DNA of 30,874 bases from Saprospiraceae bacterium UBA2365 (GTDB lineage: Bacteria; Bacteroidota; Bacteroidia; Chitinophagales; Saprospiraceae). Numbering within the stretch: the first letter of the stretch is position 1; every line of letters starts with the position of its first letter. A program made the position numbers and the translations under genes. The DNA lies in NCBI GenBank assembly GCA_002344345.1, contig DDTL01000064.1, forward strand, positions 1 through 30,874, written 5' to 3'. The notes beneath the pieces were generated by a model, which searched no databases, was not told where the DNA came from, and worked only from the letters and a program-made list of their open reading frames with translations. Of this stretch, positions 1 to 7,600 are shown piece by piece.

Positions 1-74
1 AATAGGATGAGCATCGGGGACTGTCCCGATCGAAGTGGATGAGCATCGGGAATGACAGACAGTTAGTTGTTTAA

Positions 75-117
75 GTTATGGGGTAGGCGGCGGCATTGCC
101 GCCGCCTACCCCATAAC
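75..117. repeat. Perfect 21-bp inverted repeat (REP-like hairpin)
   Basis: The arms 75-95 and 97-117 are perfect reverse complements around a single central T at 96. The core is GGCGGCGGCA / TGCCGCCGCC, flanked by GGGGTA / TACCCC. Transcribed in either direction it would fold into a very stable hairpin. No T-run follows on either strand, so a simple intrinsic terminator is unlikely; a REP-type element is the better reading. Confidence 0.75.
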
Positions 118-138
118 CTCCTAAAACCCCTGAAAGCC

Positions 139-165
139 TTGTCATTTCGAGCGGAGCGAGAAATC
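139..165. repeat. REP-like intergenic motif
   Basis: Contains ATTTCGAGCGGAGCGAGAAA, an imperfect palindrome (ATTTC pairs with GAAAT, with inner GC/GC pairs). From memory this motif recurs in intergenic DNA of many Bacteroidota genomes; a genome-wide count would settle it here. No role is claimed. Confidence 0.45.
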
Positions 166-476
166 TTGTAATTTTTGTCGGACACTAGTGACTTTTATTA
201 CATACTCCTTAAAATTTCAGACTTGTTTCGATCCAATCAACACCTACAATCGTTGTTGTCTGAAAGACTGATCACGATCCTGAAAAGGCAAACCTCAGAC
301 TTTATGTGTACGGTTAGACGTTAGATTATGATGCGATTCAAGAGTAGAACCCATTTCCAGGTTTTGTACATATAAATTCTAATCAACAAGTTGCACTTTT
401 TTCGTTTTGCTGAAAAAGGCTGTTTTTGATAAATTCCTGTCGGGTAAGATTGTCCGAAGGACATAAACCTTAATGG

Positions 477-561
477 CCCCGGGCTTCACCCGGGGTTAGG
501 GGTATTTTCGTATTTACAACCCCAAAGTGGGTTGAATGATTAAGAACTGTATTTTCAACCC
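477..561. repeat. Cluster of GC-rich inverted repeats downstream of the PIN-PhoH gene
   Basis: CCCCGGG (477-483) pairs with CCCGGGG (489-495) over a 5-nt loop. Next, CAACCC (517-522) can pair with GGGTTG (529-534), and that same GGGTTGAA segment (529-536) can instead pair with TTCAACCC (554-561). The last two hairpins are therefore mutually exclusive. The cluster lies 41-125 nt beyond the stop codon of the leftward gene and could protect or end its transcript, but there is no U-tract. Confidence 0.5.
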
Positions 562-601
562 ATGATTCGCATTGTTAACTAAGAATCAGTAACTTTGCTC
601 T

Positions 602-1921
602 CTACAACAGATCACTCGCCAACTCGGAAAGATAACTTCTTTCGCCTTTGATCAGATTGATATGCGCAAACAGATCCTGACCTTTCATCCGGTCAGTAAA
701 ATAGGACAAACCATTGGATTGGCTGTCGAGGTAAGGAGAGTCAATCTGGTGAATGTCCCCGCAAAATACCAGTTTTGTGCCTTCGCCGGCCCTTGTGATG
801 ATGGTTTTCACCTCATGCGGCGTCAGGTTTTGGGCTTCATCAATGATAAAAAAGGTATTGGACAGACTTCTTCCCCTGATAAATGCCAAAGGAGCAATGA
901 CCAATTCTTCTTTTTCAATCATTTGATCAATTTTCTGTGCATCCTTGGAGGTTTTGTTGAACTGGTGTTTGATCACAGCCAGATTGTCAAATAAAGGTTG
1001 CATATAGGGTTTGGTTTTATCAAACTGATCTCCGGGCAAAAAGCCGATCTCTTTGTTCGATAAAGCAATGATGGGCCTTGCCAACAGGATCTGCTCATAA
1101 ACACTCCTTTGCTCAAGCGCGGCAGCGAGCGCAAGCAAGGTTTTTCCTGTCCCGGCTTTTCCCGTCAGTGAAACCAGTAAAATATTTGGATCGAGTAAAA
1201 CCTCCAGTGCAAAAGTTTGTTCCGCATTGCGCGGCTTGATGCCGGAAGCAGTCTTTTTAACTATTTTCTTCAGCAAATTGTCTTTTGAATAATACCTGGC
1301 CAAAACACTGGACTGTCCATTATTCAGAATAAAAAACTGATTATTGACTAATTTTAATTCTTCTTTGGATCCGTTGAGCGCAACACCCTTCTTACTTTTG
1401 TATAGATTTGCAACTAACTCATTATCATTTATTTCCAGATGATTGATCCCCCTGATCATGTCTTCCACATTGTCGATTTTATCCGACTCATAATCCTCGG
1501 AATTTATCCCGATCGACTTAGCTTTTACTCTGAGATTGACATCCTTACTGACAAGGACGACTTTCTCGTTGGGAAATTGATCCTGATATTCAGAGGCAAC
1601 CCCAAGGATCCTGTGGTCTGGTTTGTTTTCAGAAAATGAGATCTTAAGTTTTTCCGGCAATTCTGTATTCAGTGCAATTTTCAATTTACCTTTCCCTTCT
1701 CCCAAAGATATTCCTCCGTTAAAGATCTTATCGCCTGTCAACCTGTCAATTTCCCTCAAAAATTCACGGGCGTTATAATTCATTTGGGAATTGCCTTTCT
1801 TGAAATTGTCCAATTCTTCCAAAACTTCAATCGGGATGACAATATCATTCTCTTCAAATTGGGTAATACTAAGGTGATCATGTAAGATGACATTGGTGTC
1901 CAATATAAAAGTTTTTTTCAT
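602..1921 (-). CDS. PIN domain - PhoH-type ATPase
   Basis: A 439-residue cytoplasmic protein joining an N-terminal PIN ribonuclease-like domain to a C-terminal PhoH-type P-loop ATPase. This is the architecture of the YlaK/PhoH2 proteins, which are thought to couple RNA unwinding to cleavage. PIN (about 1-140) opens with FILDTNVILHD, giving acidic residue D8; further likely metal ligands are D102 (PDHRIL) and D127 (SKDVNL). The ATPase domain has Walker A GKAGTGKT at 254-261, FLPGD at 294-298, and Walker B IIDEAQN at 359-365, so both halves look intact. The length is normal for the fused family. It starts at an ATG with no Shine-Dalgarno, and a possible -7 box lies about 155 nt upstream. It is transcribed alone. 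Family assignment is secure; the RNA target is unknown. Confidence 0.93.
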   Translation of the reverse strand: MKKTFILDTNVILHDHLSITQFEENDIVIPIEVLEELDNFKKGNSQMNYNAREFLREIDRLTGDKIFNGGISLGEGKGKLKIALNTELPEKLKISFSENKPDHRILGVASEYQDQFPNEKVVLVSKDVNLRVKAKSIGINSEDYESDKIDNVEDMIRGINHLEINDNELVANLYKSKKGVALNGSKEELKLVNNQFFILNNGQSSVLARYYSKDNLLKKIVKKTASGIKPRNAEQTFALEVLLDPNILLVSLTGKAGTGKTLLALAAALEQRSVYEQILLARPIIALSNKEIGFLPGDQFDKTKPYMQPLFDNLAVIKHQFNKTSKDAQKIDQMIEKEELVIAPLAFIRGRSLSNTFFIIDEAQNLTPHEVKTIITRAGEGTKLVFCGDIHQIDSPYLDSQSNGLSYFTDRMKGQDLFAHINLIKGERSYLSELASDLL

Positions 1922-2388
1922 GTGTAAACTTTTGAATTATTTCTTTTCGACTCCCGGGAATATTTGTTGAAAATTAATGACTATTTGTTCACTTATCTGT
2001 ATGTTAAATCTCTTTGTTATAACATTCCTGCAAAACTGGCTTGAAATAATCCTTAAAGTATTTAACATCGACCAGCAAAAGTATCATCCGTATTTTCATG
2101 TCGTTTTCATCCAAATACCAATACCGCATTTAATTCCGTTAGTTCAATGATATAATGATAATATTAATATAAAACATGCTGAAATAGTTTTATTTATTTA
2201 TATTTCAAAAGTATTATTAAATTTCAAATTAAATTATTATTTAATGTGAAGTTTTCTTAACATACCATACTTTTTTTGGAACATCGTCCATTGTCGTTCA
2301 GAAAACTGGATGAACTGCCGAAATCCAGGTTCAATTCTCAGGAAATATCAGGTCATTTTCATTTGTTTTTCTGAGCTAACAGATTAAC
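1922..2388. other. AT-rich intergenic region
   Basis: This 467-bp stretch separates the PIN-PhoH start from the pbpC stop, both leftward. It is strongly AT-rich, especially 2140-2260, and contains no credible gene. It should hold the promoter of the PIN-PhoH gene (candidate -7 box at 2076-2083). I see no clear terminator for the A2M-pbpC transcript. Confidence 0.6.
2076..2083 (-). promoter_or_regulatory. Possible -7 box for the PIN-PhoH gene
   Basis: Read on the minus strand this is TACTTTTG, a perfect match to the Bacteroidota -7 consensus TAnnTTTG. No TTG sits at the usual ~20-nt distance upstream (the nearest is 28 nt away), and the implied leader is about 150 nt, so this is only a candidate. 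Confidence 0.3.
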
Positions 2389-4686
2389 CTACTCCACGAT
2401 CACCTCAAACGACACATGCCCCGACATACCATGCACAGAACTGACAGTCAACTGATGGAATCCCGGCATCAGGGAATCTACAACTATGGTATGATCTTTC
2501 GTGGTGGTTTTGAGAAAAGTACTGTTGAGAAACCAGTATAATGTATCCTGATTCATCGTGGTGACGGCCTTACAGATCAGTGGTTTGAGCCTATCGTTGA
2601 TCTCCCTGGGTAAAAGTATCCGGGAATGCATGTGCGGATACAGGATATTCACCTGCTGAGAGAGATTTTCGCAGTCAGGATGAAAAGGAGGCAGACTGTG
2701 ATCATTTCCGCTGGCAATCCTGTAATAATGGTTTACCCTGGGCGAAAGTACAAAAAAACTGCTGTCCCGGCCCAAAGCAGGATCGTAACAATTGCTGCTG
2801 ATCCGGTATTTACCTTCAGCGTCCAGCATCACAACCTGATGGTAATCACAAACCGGAACTCGCCTGACATTTTTGGGTGCCAGAATAAATCGGGACTCAG
2901 GACAATGATCACCTTTTCGAAATCCGGACACTGAACAGACTTCTATGGGTTTTAACTGGGCTGCAGGTTCCTCAAACCAGTCAGTTTGGGGTAAAACATC
3001 AGAAATAGCAAATAACACCGGCGCAGCCATCCGCAAACCTGTCAAGCCATTCCTTCCTTCACCGCTGGCATTGCCCACCCAAACGACGATCGTGTTTTGC
3101 CTGGTCACACCAATGGCCCATGCGTCACGGTTGCCATAACTGGTTCCGGTCTTCCAGGCCAGAAAATGCCTGCTTTCAAAAAATTCCCAGCCGTCTCTTT
3201 CTTCAGGTCTTTTAACTTCCTTGAGCAAATTCAATACAAGATATGCGCTTCCGACAGATAAAGGGATATCTTTAAATGGTTTCGAAATGCTTTCCTTTTC
3301 ATAACTGATATCAATGGATTCCATTTCCATCGCCTTGCGCGCAATGTTCATATACGCCCGGCCTAGTTCCAGACTGGTCACCTCATTGCTTCCAAGGATG
3401 AGAGAAAGACCGTAATGAGCATTACTACGGTTCGTATGTTCAAATCCCGACATTCTCAACTTTTCTATAAAGGGCTGAATACCATATTCTTTCAGCAATA
3501 AAACCGCAGGAATATTCAAAGAATTGTTGAGTGCATCTGCTGCAGTAACAATTCCACGAAAATTTTTATCGATATTCTGAGGGCTGAATCCATTCAAAAA
3601 CATCGGTGTATCTTCAATCAATGACTGTGATGTGATCAGGCCTTCGTCAAAACATACTCCGTAAAGCAAGGGTTTCATGGTACTTCCCGGACTTCTAATC
3701 GAACTGATCATATCCACGTGCTTGTTGGACTGAAATGGATCGTGATCCACGTTTCCAACATAGGAAACAATCTGACCGTTTGAATTGTCAAGGACCAGAG
3801 CCGAAATATTGTTGACGCTGTTGGCTGCGTACATACTGCCAAAATTCTCGAGGATATGAATGACCATTTTCTGAAGAGTTCCGTCGATTGAGGACCGGAG
3901 ATTATGGTTACCTGCCTTTTTCATCTCCTGTAGCAAATGAGGGCTGGTCTGATCGAAATATTTCAAACCTTCCGGAAGCGGTTCTCTCATGGCCAATGAT
4001 AGACTGGTTTGATCGATCAGTCCTTTTTTGTGCAGTTTGAGCAATAAAAAATTGCGCTTTTTGATGAACAAAGCCTGTTCCCGACCCGGAAATATTTTCC
4101 CCGGGGAATTGGGTAATATGGCAATGGCGGCAGCTTCTGCCCAACTAAGGAGTTCCGGATCTTTTCCAAAATAACGCTGGGATGCAGCACAATAACCCAC
4201 TATATTTCCTCCGAACGGAGCATGTTGGCCGTATAATCCAAGGATCTGTTTTTTGGAATATCTCATTTCAAGCCCCAAAGCAAGGATCATTTCCCTGATT
4301 TTCTGGATCATCGTTCTCGGTTTGTTTCCCTGGCATATCCTCGCCATTTGCATGGATAAAGTGCTGCCGCCCCTAACGATCTTTCCAGCTTTGATATTAT
4401 CCTTCAATGCCTTCAACACGGATACCGGATTGATCCCCGGATGCCAGTAAAAATGCTCATCTTCAAAACTGATGATAGCTTGCGCAATTTTGGGTGGAAC
4501 CTCCCCTTCACAAAGCAGTCGCCATTGTTCGTCACCAGATACAGCAGCTGAAATAACTGTTCCTTCCCTGTCAAAAACAGCCGTTGAGTAATCCTGCAAA
4601 AACCTTACCCGATGGCCGGTCAAAAACAGACCACACATCAAAAAAAGGCCCGATATGGCTATATTTCTAACCGTTTTAAACCCCAA
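2389..4686 (-). CDS. pbpC: Penicillin-binding protein 1C (bifunctional transglycosylase/transpeptidase)
   Basis: A 765-residue class A penicillin-binding protein that polymerises and cross-links peptidoglycan at the outer face of the inner membrane. A transmembrane anchor lies at about 8-24. The GT51 domain has EDEHFYWHPG (catalytic E75) and RGGSTLSMQ (105-113). The transpeptidase domain has the SxxK motif STMK (S335, K338), SLN (389-391) and KTGT (512-515), all intact. A PbpC-type C-terminal domain follows (about 680-765). The start is a TTG 8 nt past the stop of the A2M gene: the frame is closed just upstream, no ATG lies between, and the next ATG (codon 17) would delete half the membrane anchor. 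It is the second gene of the A2M-pbpC operon, a pairing also seen in Proteobacteria (yfhM-pbpC in E. coli), where A2M is thought to trap proteases entering through wall breaches and PbpC to repair the wall. Confidence 0.95.
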   Translation of the reverse strand: MGFKTVRNIAISGLFLMCGLFLTGHRVRFLQDYSTAVFDREGTVISAAVSGDEQWRLLCEGEVPPKIAQAIISFEDEHFYWHPGINPVSVLKALKDNIKAGKIVRGGSTLSMQMARICQGNKPRTMIQKIREMILALGLEMRYSKKQILGLYGQHAPFGGNIVGYCAASQRYFGKDPELLSWAEAAAIAILPNSPGKIFPGREQALFIKKRNFLLLKLHKKGLIDQTSLSLAMREPLPEGLKYFDQTSPHLLQEMKKAGNHNLRSSIDGTLQKMVIHILENFGSMYAANSVNNISALVLDNSNGQIVSYVGNVDHDPFQSNKHVDMISSIRSPGSTMKPLLYGVCFDEGLITSQSLIEDTPMFLNGFSPQNIDKNFRGIVTAADALNNSLNIPAVLLLKEYGIQPFIEKLRMSGFEHTNRSNAHYGLSLILGSNEVTSLELGRAYMNIARKAMEMESIDISYEKESISKPFKDIPLSVGSAYLVLNLLKEVKRPEERDGWEFFESRHFLAWKTGTSYGNRDAWAIGVTRQNTIVVWVGNASGEGRNGLTGLRMAAPVLFAISDVLPQTDWFEEPAAQLKPIEVCSVSGFRKGDHCPESRFILAPKNVRRVPVCDYHQVVMLDAEGKYRISSNCYDPALGRDSSFFVLSPRVNHYYRIASGNDHSLPPFHPDCENLSQQVNILYPHMHSRILLPREINDRLKPLICKAVTTMNQDTLYWFLNSTFLKTTTKDHTIVVDSLMPGFHQLTVSSVHGMSGHVSFEVIVE

Positions 4687-4694
4687 AACCAGCC

Positions 4695-7600
4695 CTATTT
4701 TGGTTCAATAGCCGTCCAGAAGCCTGCCGATTTGGCGTTTACCCTGCCATCATACATCGCCTCAGCATAGATGGCCGGCATCCAGTAACTACCTTCAAAA
4801 CTTGCATTTACCAGGAATTTAAACGTCTTGGTTTCACCTCTTTTCAAACCAAAATAGGTGTAGATCCTGTCATCCCGCATATCCTGATAATCGAACTGTC
4901 CGGTATTGCCCGTACTGATATTTCTAAACAACCTTGTGTTGATGATCTCACATCCTGCAGGCACCATCAGGGTCAGGGCCATGTTTTCATAATCATCCCT
5001 CATACCAGGATGTTTAACCGTAACTGAAATCGAGTATTCCTGTCCCTGAACCAGTTTTTTAAAGTCCTTCACTGCTCCGGTTACATCTCTGAATACCACA
5101 TTCATTTCAAGATCACCAGCCGTTGCAGGCGTTTCATCCCTTAGAGGCGTACCATGCTGGACAATTGAGGCAAAAACCTGTCCTCTTCCCTTATTTTTAA
5201 TTACAACCTGATGATCTTTCACCTCTTTGGTGTCGAGTTTGATTCGCTGCGGTTTATTGCCCAGTTCAGCATTGAACAATGTTTTACCATTGGCGGTAAT
5301 TTCAACCGGAATTTCAGCGCCTGCTGCTCCTGTTTGTTCGATAAAACGGGCAAAACCCATCAGACTGAAAGAAATTTCCTGCGTATTGAGGTAATTCAAC
5401 TTCTTTCCATTGAAATGTTTGCTCAGATCATCCACGATTTTCTTTGCATTGGTAAGATCGCCTTTTGCCAGCAGGATATTCAGAATAATGGCCTGATCCC
5501 TGATCTGACTGCCGAAAGTATTGCCGAATTCCCTGTAGTCTTTAACCACATAATTTACACCCTTGATCAATTGATCCGCGGCATCCTTTTCACCCACTTT
5601 CAATAATGCACTGGCAAGAAGCCATTTGGACGTATTGGTAAGTTTAGGATACAGACGCAATTTATTCATCGCTCCGAAATTGGGTTTCCCGGCTTGTGCC
5701 AGACCATACAACCTGTATGCCTGATCCAGATCCTGATTGCCATAATAATAATTATTTCCAGATGCAGGATAAGTCCATTTGGATGCAGCGTCAAATTGAT
5801 AATTCAATGCTGATTTGATCATATTGTCTGGCACGTCATAACCCAGTTTTTTCGCTTCTGCCAAAAAATGCAAGGCATAACTGGTTCCCCAGAAATTAGG
5901 TGAGTTATACCCTGGCCAGTAAACAAATCCACCAGAACTCGTCTGCATTTGTCTCAGCTTCTGGATCAGTGCCTTCAAATTTTGCCTGAATTCCATCGCC
6001 TGAGTTTCCGAAAGCAAACCCATTTTGTGCAGATAGATCTGTGGAAAAACCGAAGAAACAGATTGTTCCAGGCATCCGTGTGGATATTTGATCAATTTAT
6101 CTGCCAGAGGTTCAAAAGCCACATCAATTCCGCTGCTCAAACTGAGGTAGGCTTCCCTCGTTCCTGCCATCCCAAACGGTTTATAACTGATCGTTGAGCT
6201 TTTGGCTGCGCTGACAGCATAACTTTCTTCTGTTGTCACGGGCGGAGAAGCGATGCGCAGATCTATTTCGATCGTTTCTTTGGCAGTTTCGTTTCCGGAC
6301 CTCGCCGTGATCTCAAACTTCAGCATGTCTGTTTTCATCGGGGTTTCCATATCAAAAAAGATATCTTTTTCGCCTATTTTACTGAATGTCAGGTTTTTAG
6401 TATTTCCGTTTTTGAAAACATCCGCATTGAGACACGTGGCTTCCACGGTCACATTTTTAATGTTGTCCTTCATTGCAAAAACAGTGACCGGCAGTTTTAG
6501 GGTTTCTCCCGGACTCAAAACCCTGGGTAATGTGGCATAAAGCATCAATGGCTTGACTACCTTAGAGGTTTTTTGGGTGCTTCCGAATGCCTGCCCGCTG
6601 CTCGCGATCACCATGGCACGTACTGATCCGACATAATCATTGATCTGAACTGTATGCGTGGCTGTTTTCCCTGCTTCCAATACGAATGGTCCAAGGTATT
6701 TAACTGCAGGTTTAAATCGCTGGGCTTTTGCCTGAGGAGAAATCAGGATGGATTCATCTCCTCCTACAGCCAGCAAGGAAGTGTATTCACCGAAAAACCT
6801 GTGGAAAATATCCCTGTACATATCCCATGTCTTGATATTCAGCGCCTCTTTGGCAAAGAAGAAATCCCAAGGTTGGGGCGTTTTAAACTGAGTGATATCC
6901 AACAATCCTTCATCTACAATAGCAATGGTATAGGCCATTTTTTTACCGTTCTTTTCCTTCACCGTAAGGCTAAAGTTCTGATCTGCCCTGACCTCCTGGG
7001 GAATATCCAAAATGGGAGATAACACGGTTTCCGGAGCAAATACCTTGATGGGTTGAACCCCGTATAATCTCAACGGACGGTGGCTTTTATGTTCCTTATA
7101 GGCTGCGATGTAATGCACATGAATATAGGCAGTGGGAGCCATTTCCTGACGGAGTTTGATGTTAACCCTGGTTGGATTCATGCTGGCATTCAGGGTTTCA
7201 TAATGCACAATGGAACCGCCTTTTTCCACTGTGATCAAAAACTTACCTTTAGCTGCTGCCGGCAAGTCAAAACTAAGGCTTTCATCTACCGTATATTCCT
7301 GTTTATCCAACTGAAAATTCAGTACTTCCACCTGATCTGCATCTCCTGCATTATTCCAGTAATTGTAATCATACACATAAACGGGCCTTCCGGTCGTATG
7401 CTCAGAATCACCCAGACTAAACTCCACATAAGCAAAAATGCCTTCATCCACAGAAATGCTGGTCCCTTCTTTTTTTACATTGATCTTACGTTCCTTGATC
7501 AATTCCTTGTTTTGATTTTTTATGGCAGAATAATCGAGATCATTTCTACCGAAATCATACCACCATGAACGTTCAATCTTATAGGTTTTCATAGTGACCA

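Larger units (their letters stand above)
1..601. other. Gene-free region with several small palindromic repeats
   Basis: No open frame here looks coding. The stretch holds a direct repeat GGATGAGCATCGGG at 5-18 and 37-50, a long perfect palindrome at 75-117, a REP-like motif at 139-165, and a cluster of GC-rich inverted repeats at 477-561 just beyond the end of the leftward PIN-PhoH gene. The rest (about 180-470) is AT-rich and shows nothing I can name. Short palindromes of this style are common in intergenic DNA of Bacteroidota. Confidence 0.7.

Noticed and set aside
7080..7568. 162-codon rightward frame inside the macroglobulin gene
   Set aside because: Antisense shadow of a clearly coding, motif-bearing gene.
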